Assembly (NCBI GenBank): GCA_963971285.1
Contig: OZ020255.1
Location: forward strand, 12,792,931-12,856,930
Length of the DNA stretch: 64,000 nucleotides
Origin: Astropecten irregularis
Taxonomy: Eukaryota; Echinodermata; Asteroidea; Paxillosida; Astropectinidae
Direction of reading: 5' to 3'
Shown: positions 26,296 to 37,300 of the stretch, piece by piece
Position numbering within the stretch: the stretch's first letter is position 1
Layout: the number at the start of each line of letters is the position of its first letter
Position numbers and translations under genes: made by a program
Notes under the pieces: model-generated
Database searches by the model: none
What the model was told of the DNA's origin: nothing
Seen by the model: the letters and a program-made list of their open reading frames with translations, nothing else

Positions 26296-27226
26296 GGGCC
26301 GTATTCACGAAAGGTGTTTTTCTTCTACACGCGTCTAACTTTCCTAAACGGGTGATCATCTTATGCGTTTAGTTAGTCATCAATTCTAGAAGGGTGTCTA
26401 TGCAGACGCCGTTTATCTTTTAGTCACTAGTGTCTAGTGAACAAAAGAAAATTTTAGACGTGCCAGGGGGGTTGTTTAAGCCCTGTTTTACCTATATGTA
26501 CTTGATGATGTCGCAGTGCCGTTAATTTGGAGCTTGCACTGAAGACATTTGAGCCTCTGATTCTCCTCCGCATTAGTGTTTTCTTTAGCTCTCCCTAATC
26601 TTCCTTTAGCCGGCCCTGTATTCGGCTACGGCCTTCATTTTCATTCCTCGCCACAATTCCTTTAGTTGCTTTTATTTTTTGTTAATTTCTCTTCGATCGG
26701 TGAAAGTGTCTTTAATGTCACTTAATTTCATTTCGTTCCAGGATGTTTGTTTCTTTCTGTTAGTGTCTGTATCACATTTTCTTGTCCCCAACCCTGGCCT
26801 TTTGTCTTCTGATAAGCTGAATGAGGCCCATTCACTGATCACATGTGAAATGTTGTACTCCTATTTTCGCTTTTTATCCGACTTGTTTAATGTGCAAAAT
26901 TGACATGCGTGCGCTTTCACCCCTGCCCCCCCCCCCCCCCCCCCGCCCCAGAATCTTGTCCAGGGAAAGGTTACGCAACGGCGCGGACGACCGTAACAAA
27001 GGAACCTGGGTCATTACGATTGCTGCTATTGTATTATCACCACTTAAACACAGCTTACGAGACAAACTGCACGCGTGTAGCTAAACGGTTGCAAAACACC
27101 CGTCGTGAAATTGGAAAAACAAATGCGTTTAGCTGTCCGCGTGCAAAGTGTGTTTAGACACTATTTAGGATGTAAACAGTGATTAGTAAAACGGAAGAAA
27201 AACACCTTTCATGAATTCGGCCCTAG
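26296..27226. mobile_element. 0.93-kb non-autonomous element with about 30-bp inverted ends
   Basis: The left end GGGCCGTATTCACGAAAGGT is mirrored by ACCTTTCATGAATTCGGCCC at the right, and the match continues inward through GTTTTTCTTC/GAAGAAAAAC. Subterminal words (GTTTAGTTAG, AAACGG) also recur in inverted form near the right end. No long open frame; it contains a run of about 19 C at 26928-26946. Inferred to be a DNA transposon relic or large MITE. Confidence 0.65.
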
Positions 27227-27539
27227 ATCTTCATTAAAAGCGCAGTAACCACTTCTTCTTGTCAAAGAGAGCACGTGATCGTGGAAATGGCTCTGCAAAA
27301 AAGCAAATCCAAAGTGTTTATCTTCAATTACGAATGACATGAAAACCAGTGAGGGGCACCAGTCACCTTCTACAATGACCTGTTACGAAGTAACCCTCGC
27401 TGGTCCCTGTCATTCTGCTTTATCAATGACCCGGTATGTAAATTTAGCTGGTCCTCTTAACTTTTTCTGTACAATAAAGACTTGTTTCAACTAAGTAAGT
27501 TTGACTGGTCCTCTCGACGCTGTAATGACGAAGACCAGA

Positions 27540-27692
27540 GGTCGATTTGATTTCACCAAAGCCATCGTAACTTACTAATCAATCGTAGGACATGTGATGC
27601 ATTTATAATACATCCCTACGTAGGATAAGTAGGATACGTACGATGAGTTATCCGAGTTACGAACGATCGTAGGGCTTCGTGAAATCGACCCC
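27540..27692. mobile_element. Foldback MITE, GGGGTCGATTTCAC family
   Basis: Ends GAGGTCGATTTGATTTCACC and CGTGAAATCGACCCC, with several internal complementary words (AATCGTAGG / CGATCGTAGGG, CCTACGTAGG). It could fold along much of its length. Its right edge is the target of the hAT-like insertion that follows. Confidence 0.75.
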
Positions 27693-27696
27693 TGTT

Positions 27697-27900
27697 CAGT
27701 GGCGTCGCCAAGGGGGGGGGGGGCCAGGGGGGGCACGTGCCCCCCCTGGAAAACCTCGTGCCCCCCCCCCCCCGCGTGCCCCCCCATTTGAGATTTGGGT
27801 TGGTGAAAAAAATATAATATATATTATTGTAGTGCCCCCCCAACAATTGCTAGTGCCCCCCTTGTGCCTCCCCAAACTCAAAAGTCTGGTGACGCCACTG
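27697..27900. mobile_element. hAT-like MITE with 8-bp target duplication
   Basis: The ends are CAGTGGCGTCGCCA and TGGTGACGCCACTG. They are flanked by a perfect 8-base direct repeat, CCCCTGTT, at 27689-27696 and 27901-27908. An 8-bp duplication is the hAT hallmark. The interior is extremely G/C-tract rich and holds a perfect 26-bp palindrome centred on CACGTG at 27724-27749. No coding capacity. Confidence 0.8.
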
Positions 27901-29899
27901 CCCCTGTTACTAACAAAGTGAATTTCGACTATAGCTTCTAAATGCAGGGCTCTCGAATAAAACAGTAATTTCAAGGATAAAATACACGGAAATATGTAGT
28001 CTATACTACACCGACTTCACAAATGTTGTTAAGACTGAAACAATTTTTGGACCCTCGATCATCTATCTCTACCTTTAAACTAGTCAAAAGAGGACATAAG
28101 TTGAGCAGATTTACCAGGGAATTTTCCCCTTTTTTCTAAAGACAGCATGGAACTCGTAACTAGTACAGCCGGCTATTCTCGCTGTCACACCGTGTAATGA
28201 ACAGGATCCGTTGTCAGTCAGAATCACGAATTCCAGACACCACGGCCAATTAAGGAAAAATAACATGAGCTGGAAAACCATTGCAGTCATTCTCCCCTTT
28301 TCTTGTGACTGCGTCGTATTCCCACAGCCTGGCTTTTTCGCTCCATATTCGAGATATAGGAGTAAGCACGTATCACATTCTCAATTACGATTTGGGCCCA
28401 ATTACCAAGACACTTATCCATCAAACCGATGACGTTTTGTTTTGATCCATGCTGCATGCCTGAGTCAAGACAGACAACGCCTGTGCTAATTTAAGTAACT
28501 ATATAGGTATCGCTGTGCATGTGCTGTATAAACGATACGGCACAGTCGCCAAGTTCATTAACAGCTAATATGCAAGAAAAACATCTCTGTTCAAATTGCC
28601 ATATCAAATTTGTTTTTCTCACTAGGCCTGTTTTAACTGTGTTATGGTCCTTACCCTTTTTTTTATTTTTTTTTTTTAGAATTCTACGGCACAATGTGAT
28701 ACATTTCGCTGCATGGATGTGAATGGGCGTCTTAAGTTCGTTTAGCTTCTGACCGGGAGTCGACACCGGTCAACCCCGTCCTCACCCTCTCACTTGTTTT
28801 GTGCAGAATACACGACCATTCCCAAATCAGGGCTGCCCATGTCACAAAACGGTGCGTTATTTTATTCAAAAAGACGGGAGTCAAATATAGGATTACGGGC
28901 TCGGGCAGAAATAACAAAATCGACAAGAAAAACCCAGATTTTGTTTACATTCTAAACAAAAAGCTACCCGTGGAAGCTAAACGAACGCACACATAATTCG
29001 CGAGGGACGTCAGTCGCTAGGTGTCGCTGTCTTGGCCCTCTATATACTCCCATCGAAGCCACATTTTGCGTGGACTTCGACCATACCAGACTCGCGAGAC
29101 CGACATCAAGACAAGCTCTTTATGTTTGCCTCATGTTTCAACTTTCAAAGAAGAAGATATATCACTCCATACGTCCAACACTCAGAAAGCCACTTTCTCA
29201 GAATCGCAAAATAATAAGACAAGATCCCATGTATATGTGGGAACTGGAGGTCAATTTGGAGGAGTCTGGGAGAATAATAATTACAGGCCTAGTAGTGCCA
29301 TCCACATCACCCCCTGTCAACCTCCCTTCGCCCGGGGCTCCCCCCTGGAAGGTAACTTTCGCGGCCTTAAGGCTGATCCCGGGAAAAACTGACATAACAC
29401 GGCAGGTCTCACGGTTGTTAATACCTTTAAAGTAAACTATCTTGTCAGCGAAACGTGTATCCCCTGTCCCAATAATTCAGTTTGGATGTTCGTTATCAAC
29501 TATTCCGATTTTTCTCTTACGCTCTTTTTTTTAATCCACAATGATGAGGCGATGAGTGACAACCGGGAGTGATAAAGTTATTGGGTTTGAGGAGGGGAAA
29601 AAGTACGGGGCGAGCGGGAAGGGAGGAGGTAGACTTGACGGGTGGTTGTGAGGGGGAGGACCAGGGCTAGAGGAGGCCCTCCTCTAGGCTGGGCAGGCGT
29701 GGTACGCTGCATGCAGGGTATAGCCAAAAAAATTAACTGACCATAAGTGACCAATCGGCAAACTTGACTAGAAGCCATCATTGCCAACCAGGGATGGATT
29801 TCGCCAAAAACTCAGATTTGATGAGTTGTCAGTATCACCATACTGATTTGCATTGTGACATCACACGTTGCTTAGCAATTATTAGGATTGATTCACATT

Positions 29900-29935
29900 T
29901 AAGATCAATCTTAGTGCTTCATGAAATTGGCCCCT
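29900..29935. repeat. End fragment of a GGGGCCAATTTCAT MITE
   Basis: AGTGCTTCATGAAATTGGCC followed by CCTGG matches one terminus of the MITE copies at 51976-52202 and 58731-58943. Only this end is preserved. Confidence 0.45.
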
Positions 29936-30081
29936 GGCCCACAAACCTCTGCAAGTGAAGTCCTTCAAAAGGGGGCCATCTCAGCAGCTGCGTTCTACCA
30001 TGTAGCTCTATGGTTCAACTGAACGAGTTGGAGAGACCCCATTGGACCAAGCCTGCTGCCATTTCTACGTACATTTTCCTA

Positions 30082-30178
30082 GAAGGCCATTTCTTTTTGT
30101 ACGTTATATAGAAGGTCCGCCATCTTTGGTCCAGTCCTTCGTGTACGTCTGTATGGAAGGTCCGCCATCTTTGGTCCA
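30082..30178. repeat. About 45-bp tandem repeat
   Basis: A 23-base word starting GAAGGTCCGCCATCTTTGGT occurs at 30111 and 30156 unchanged, with a third, diverged copy from about 30082 (GAAGGCCATTTC). Confidence 0.7.
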
Positions 30179-31055
30179 CTGCTTTCATATATCATGAGCC
30201 ATCTGCATGCCACAGAACGGAGTTTTTTCAATCACTGTTCGGTGTGAGCAATCCATCAACAAGCAGGGCGAGTCAAGCCTGGAAGGTAACAATCTGGAAG
30301 GTAAATCGCCGAAGTGGTAACAGCGCCCTCTGTTGAGCGTTCCCTCAGATAAAAGTTGTTGTATGGTTGTGTATTTTGTTTTTCCTATTTTACCATACAA
30401 GAATTCGAAGACGCATAGCGATTCAAATAAGTTTGAAAAAAGAGGAAATTTAATACATTGTTTCTTCTACAAAAGTCACATAATGATATAAATTGAGTGC
30501 AGAAAGTTTGGACAACAATTTCCGCAGAGATAAGAGGCTCAATTGACGGTATACCGTCCGTTTTGGCAAGGGACAACATTGTCGAAAAAGTTCGGTAATC
30601 TATAAAGCACTCTCCAAATTGGGTTACATAAACAGTTAGCAAATGGGTTTTGTTGTATTTAGTCATAAGTATTCAGTGTAAAAACAATCAAAGAAGGGCG
30701 CACTTCATTGAACAAGAGGGCGCTTTATAAAAATGGCCGCCGAACACCACCGGCTGCAAAAAATCGCTTTACCGAACGACCGCTATACCGAAGAAATTGT
30801 TTGCATCCCGCGGTGATCGTTATATTGGTGTTCCACCAGTTTTTCTAGTGCTTTTGTAACCGTAGTTTCAATTTACCCGAAGTTGTTTAATGACATAATT
30901 TAAAAATACTAGACAAGTATGGTTTAAAAGATGTTCTGATCGGCACACGATCGCGAAGCCATTATGGAACAACTCGACTCGAGTCCACACTTTGAATAAT
31001 AATAAAGATTAAACGTGAGCAAACCGCAGACTACCAGGCGAAAAAACAGCTACCA

Positions 31056-31396
31056 TCAGACAGGAACACTACTGAAAAACTTCTCTCTGATATACGGGTC
31101 GCCCGTGCTGTAGAACCGGCCCCTGCCGCACTGGGCGGCCGCGGTGCCGGGCAATCCGGCAGAGTTCGCCATCATGGCACGGGCGCCGAATTCGCCAGTT
31201 CTGCGTCGCCGTCGCGCCTGGCGCACCACCAGGGCGACGAGGACGAGTAGGACCAGGAAAAGACACAAGGTGACGGCCGGGAGGACGATGATGAAGAACG
31301 GGTGCTGAACGGACGTCGCCTCGGCGAGTGGCCCGTCGGATTTCTCGGCTGGTTGGTTGACGGTGCGGTGGGGACGAGCGTCAAGTTGAAAGACTG
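31056..31396 (-). CDS. BAMBI-like: BAMBI-like exon 4: membrane helix and short tail
   Basis: The acceptor is either TTTTGCTATAG|CAG or, three bases on, the CAG itself; both keep phase 1. It encodes a linker, a 25-residue Leu/Val helix beginning FFIIVLPAV, RQARRRRR and a short cytoplasmic tail ending FFSSVPV before TGA. The last three residues (VPV) could serve as a class II PDZ ligand, which is inference only. Confidence 0.8.
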
Positions 31397-34300
31397 CTAT
31401 AGCAAAAGAGGAAAAAAACAGCAATGGCTAAATTCTTCAAAGACTCTTCAAATCATCCCCCTCTCCATAACTTGGCCCAGTTTCACGTCCTTCCTTAAGA
31501 CACGGACCACTGCTTTGCAATAACATACAATTCTCAGCTAGGTGTAAAGCGTAATTAATCATTGCGTGTATGAGGAATTTCATCTTGTATATATACACTG
31601 CATGCGCTTTTCGCATACCTCAGCGTTCGAGTCTAATCGAAAAAGCGCGGAATTTCTGCTCAGACACTGTTCACAGGGTCAGAGTAGAGCAGTTTTGCTT
31701 TCTTTCAAAAATAAAGATTTATTTATTTCTCGAATTTGGGTCGAAATATGTCATGCTTGCGTCAAAAAATACAACAGTCCCTCCATAAACTTTACCTTGG
31801 GCCGTTGTGCTCTGAAGGTGTTTCCTGGGCCACGTTGGTGCTGTGACTGTTATACCAATGTCAGCGTTGCACATGGACTCCTTGCAGCACCGGAGATGGG
31901 GCCAGGGAGTAACGGGGACAAACGGCCGCCTGCACGGGGTGAAAACAAACGGAACTCGCTATAAGAACTTTCACATTCGCGGACTTTTGGTTGTGACAGT
32001 AAAGAAAAACGAGCGAACAAAAGAAACAGTTTAATATTTATTCCCTTCCCACCGCTTCCTCAAACGCTGTCAAAATTTAATAATTTGGTACACAAGACTA
32101 TTAAAGGTATAATACAGGATTGGTAAAGAGCACTCACACTCTATCCGTAATCAAACATGTACATGGAATACTAAACTTGTGAAATTTTGAGCTCAGTCGG
32201 ACATCTGAGTCGCGAGAAAACAGCCAAAACCCGACATTTTCGGTCTTTGTTTTACTAATGTCTGGATAAATACACCATTCCAGGCGGAAATATTTTACAG
32301 TATGTTTCTATCAGCGCCATCTTCATACCCTGAACGTAATACGTAAATTAGTGAACATTTCTATTTGGGTATATTTTACCAATCATGTACTGTAATATTA
32401 TTTAACGTTACCAAGCACGTCGTGCTTGATATCGTACTCTGTGGATGAAACACACACCAAGGCGTAATATACCTGTTTTCACACAGCAGCGGCGTTTTGT
32501 CGTCGATGCAGCCTCGCGTAACGGGCGAACTGCCGTCACGCCGGTCCAGGTACTGCGTGTAACATGATGTCACAGCAGTACATGTTACGCGCCCCGTTTC
32601 GTTACAGGCCGGTGTGCTGCAAGCGCAGATGAGTTGACCTGGAAAGACATGAAATACAAACAACTGATGAAATGTTGTGCTATGTGTATTTATGATAGAA
32701 TGTTAACGTTAACTTCAATATTTTGTGCAAATGGAAAAGGTCAACACTAAACATACATAACTGTAATTCAACTACACATTTATCAAACTGGAGTTGTTGG
32801 TCTTTCCCTGGTTAATTAAACTCCTAATTCTTTCAGTGATTGAGAACAAAGAGATACATTTTCCAAAAATAAAAGGGGATTTTTACATGGATCTTGAGAC
32901 AAAAATATCAAACCTATACACAATGTTAAGTGCGATTTCAAGATTGCATATGGACGACATAATATCAAATATCACGTTGTCCCGTTTTAGGACAAGTGAC
33001 GTTAAAAACAAATACATTCGACTGCTAACATAACAAGGCAAAGAAACATAATTATTAAATCTTCATTGACACCCCGACCTCAAAATCCATTAAAGATGAT
33101 AGACATGCAGTTAATTACAAAATATTACATAAAAAAGCCCTATACCCATTCAATTACAATCACATTAAAAACGAGTCCGTCGAAATAAATTAAAGTGCTT
33201 TTATCAAGAGTTCATGACATTCAGAAACCTATAGTCCCTATAACTTGTTTTGTAGACCAATCACGGAGACAGTCTTTTGACTCCACCGGATTATAATTTG
33301 TAATCCTCTTGCCCAAGCACGGTAAATTGTGCAAGATTTGAATGAATGTTTCGGAGGAAAATACAGGATTTCTGATTAAACACGTAGATGAGTATGGGTG
33401 TTATCCCCTGAGAAGGCTGAGATCCACTACAAAACACTGGGAAAGATTTGAAGCTTTGCATAGTGACAATTGGTATATGTGGATCGGTTCGCGGAAACAC
33501 CATCGTTCGTACTTTAATTCGTACTTCTTATTTCGTTCGCATTTCTTCGTATTAAGTCTCAACGTTTCGACTAGCCTGCTCTAGTCATCACCAGGAGATG
33601 GGAGCTAGACGATGACAAAGCAGGCAACTCGAAACGTTGAGACCTTACGAGAAGTGCGAACGAAATAAGAAGTGCGAAAGTACGAACGATTCTTACACGG
33701 CGTTTCCGCAAACCGATCCACATACAAAACACCGATGCCCTTTTCGGCGTCGCCAACAAATTACACAGGAGTATTCTCTATAAGCCAATTAAAACCAAAA
33801 AATAATATGAACGGTTGAACAAAATTGTTACAGCTTGGACCGCACGTGGTGTTTCACGGACACCGTTCACGGACAGAAATCACCAGCGAGGCTTAATCCA
33901 CGGACGAATTGGCAGGGTCGAGGTCACACCAAATTAATTTCCAAATCGATCCCCATAATAAAAAAACAGAGACAAATACAGACACCAATGCTGAGTAATA
34001 ATTCAAGCCGATGGCCCTTCCAAAACAAAAATGTCAAAAGAGATTTTCCCGGAGTCTGCAGACGAGAGCATCAAGCAATTTACATCAAGATGCAATTTGG
34101 GGGAGAGGTTTGGTATAGGACAGTGATACCGTGGCTCGCCAAGGAGATGCATCCTCTTCAGCCGCGCGGCGCTTGGTGTGGGTTGTTTTTTGTGACAATT
34201 ATTTCTCAATTTAGACTCGGTTGTGACTCATCCCCTTAAATAATTATGAGAATGCTGCATGCGACTGATATCAAGATGCTGGACCAGTTCGCCTTATTAT

Positions 34301-37300
34301 ACGCGATGCTACGACCTCCTGCGAGGTCTTAATGAAGTTGCAACCGTCTCAGGCTCCACTCTTCAGTACCTCCCATCAAATAATACACGAACTGAGAGAT
34401 TTCTCCATTCTTTGATGCATTTCAGTCCATAACTACGAGGTTTTGGATACAATGAGATGGATTTTTACCAGTCCACCGAACAAATCCCGCCGTGGATTTT
34501 TTATTCCCGCATGGCCAGGCCGCGGTGGCGTCAACCGGTTGGAAGCTAAAGACTTGTTCGGAGGGTTTCACGATTAACAGTCTGCACAAAAAAAAATCCA
34601 ATCGTATTAACCTCGTTAATACACTCATCAAAATCGATGCTGAAAGCAGCGAGAAGCCTTATACACGTCCAAAGCACTCAACCAGGCTTTTTTGAATGAT
34701 GACAGCTAGACATATTTTGCAGCAAAATGACAAAAGACTGAGTGGTCTGCAGAAAACCCTCTTAAGATACTGACTAGACTTATATGTATTCATTTTTTCT
34801 TTAAATGGACGTCCATGAGTAAAAAACGCATATACAACGCTCAGAGTCTGCACATAAATAGGAGACCGTTATCAACGATCAATTTCTGACTGTACGACAT
34901 TTGGAGCAATTACTGCACGGATTAAAGATGTGATGTCGATGAAATTGGATTTAGTGGAGCTTATGAATTTACTAGACATCAAATATTGGGATATTAAGTC
35001 ACAATTTTCTAAAGAATGGAGATAAAAGCGATATTTAGATGTAGAAAAGCTATTTGGTTTAAAATTGATTCTGCATTGTGACCTGTTAGCAATATCTCAC
35101 AAAGATGTGGTGCCGATTTTGAAATAGAAGAGCTTTTTTATTTACTAGACATTGGAGATTGAGATATTAAGGAACAATTTTTCTAATTAGAATAATGATG
35201 ACTTAAGCATAAAGATGCTGATAGCGAAATTAAGATATAGAAAGCTATTTGGTATGAAACTAAACATGCATTGTAGTATGTTGTTAACATTAAATGGAAT
35301 TACATGTACTTACTGCATGTGGAGTGAAGATTAGTGTCGATGACATTTAAAACTTCTTTAAAGATTAATGACGCACTGGGAACTGCTTACTATTAACGAA
35401 TAAAGATACAATGCAGGTGACATTTTGTACCCTAAAGAGATTAAAGAAATATATTGGGTATGTTTTTGGGGTATGTTTTTTGGTTTAGGAACATTTCGTT
35501 TTACTGTGGATTCAAAAGTATCATTATCAATACCTTTTAATTTTGCAAATGAAACATAAATGTATATTAGCATGCTTTAATAACCGAAGCTGGGGTGAAC
35601 ATTTTGTTTGGGTATAAATGATCAATTAGTTATTTTGGACGTCATAACAAAAATCAAAAAAATTTCCTCAAACTCTGTCGATGCTCTATGCGAAATTTGA
35701 ATTTAACACAAGCTTGAACCGTTATTGATTATGGGCATTTAAATTACGGTATTGGGTCCTAATCATTCACAAACTAACGTGGTCTTCCATCGGGGCCCTG
35801 GGCGTTAAATCATTATGGCCGCACTATAACGAGAATGAATTTAAAACTAGTTAATTATGGCAGGATGGCTCAGAAAACTGTTGGTAGAGCACCTGTACGG
35901 TATTCAGAAGGTCGCCAGTTCGAATGCCGCTCCAGTCAATTTTTCTTAGTTCACCTTTCAATGACAAATCATGCAAATAGGAAATGCAATCACATTAAAT
36001 TGATTGAAAGTGAAAAAAAAACATGGCCAATCATTTTGAAATAAAATGAGAATAAACTAAACCAAGGTGCTTTGAGGTAAAATGGTATAAAGTTCAACCA
36101 AACGGTAACAATCATTACATTGGTTTGTTTTCTGTCACAGTGCATGCATAGAGATGTCAAAGCTGACAGCAAGCCATGAACTTGGACCACCGAACCGCGG
36201 CGCTTTCCCCAGTACCCAAAAATAAACCCGAGGCCCAACCTTGATGAGAATGACTGGGATAACTAGCATGGAGGGAGGGCTACTGATCGCCGCCGGACCC
36301 AAACCCGCCGCACTCAATAACAGTGTCAGAGTATAGTATACGCGAATAACTAACGTTCATGTACAGTACCTGCCTGCTGGGTGACAAGGCAGCGAGATTA
36401 AAGGTACTATCATACTTTGGTAGTATATACCCAAACAGAAATCTTCACAGATTTACATAATTATAACTAATAGGGTATAAAGATAGTGATGGTAGAAACA
36501 TACCGTTAAACGTTTTCTGCCTGAAATGTTGTATTCATCCAGAAAAGTGTAAAACAAATTGACCAAAAATCAATATTTTGAGCTTTGAAGATTAAAATCC
36601 TGTGAAAAGATTTCAAAAAATACCGTGAGCGTTTTCACCGTACTGGGACTGGAAATTTCACAGATGACTGTTACTGTATCTTTCGTGATTATTGTGCCCA
36701 TGACTCTCCATTTGACAAAAACATTTAAAGGAAATTAAAGGTTAATGCACCGTCATAATTATGCGTCTTATATACTGATACACAGGTTGTGTATAAAATA
36801 ATTGGACGGCATGGGTACTATAGAACTGTACAAGTGGGATCAAATATGGACGTTTATTGTGTGCTTAGTAATGAAGGTCATTAAATGACTTTAATATGAA
36901 GTGATATTATAAGCGGCCAAAGCGAGACCCTCTAATGTCGAAAACCGCCCTCTGTTGTTTCAAAGGTGGCAATTATGAGAAGGGTTGATATCAAATTATG
37001 GCGGTCTACATTCAAACTGATATGATCGGCTTGTATAGGGCAACATTTTGTTTTCTTTCATCTTTAATCATCAAATAACCACAAGGGAAACTGCCGACTG
37101 AAATTAAAGTCATTGAAAAGTGAACAAAGAAAATTTACTGGAGCGGGATTAGAACCGGCGACCTCCTGAATACCGTACATGCGCTCTACGTTGGTGGTGT
37201 CCCAAATAGTCAATTATCTTTGTTCTTTTGGCAGTCAGAAGCCAAAGAGGATACGGCTTTTAATCTTTGTAAGATTCTGCCGTATCTAGCGCCCTCTACA

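Larger units (their letters stand above)
13179..31055. other. Long intergenic stretch made largely of repeats
   Basis: No exon could be supported. It contains hammerhead-like motifs (15035-15076 and 17085-17123), TTAA MITEs (15604-15872, 16470-16833, 18056-18362, 18600-18974, 23455-23720 and 23800-24110), microsatellites (20430-20515 and 20716-20765), a field of ATCACGGAAA words (22050-22290), a 100-bp MITE (25339-25438), a 0.93-kb inverted-repeat element (26296-27226), nested MITEs (27540-27900) and a 45-bp tandem repeat (30082-30178). A GC-rich patch at 20920-21150 is open in several frames but shows no domain. Confidence 0.5.
33476..33724. repeat. About 250-bp imperfect palindrome with two head-to-head hammerhead-like motifs
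   Basis: The left arm runs from ATGTGGATCGGTTCGCGGAA through GTTCGTACTT, CTTATTTCGTTCGCA and CAACGTTTCGA. The right arm is its inverted copy, from TCGAAACGTTGAGACC to AAACCGATCCACAT. Each arm is about 95 bp with a few gaps. The spacer of about 60 bp carries the ribozyme-like cores facing each other. It lies in BAMBI-like intron 1. No open frame. Confidence 0.8.

Noticed and set aside
29021-29435. Two overlapping plus-strand open frames of 121-123 codons
   Set aside because: Two frames are open over the same DNA with no recognisable protein; no supporting signals.
33835-34239. 134-codon plus-strand open frame
   Set aside because: Starts next to the palindrome, no motif, and the opposite strand is also open for part of it.
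35860-35960. A functional tRNA gene
   Set aside because: Box A and box B are present, but the D-arm has an insertion and no acceptor stem closes; the tail matches a SINE family.
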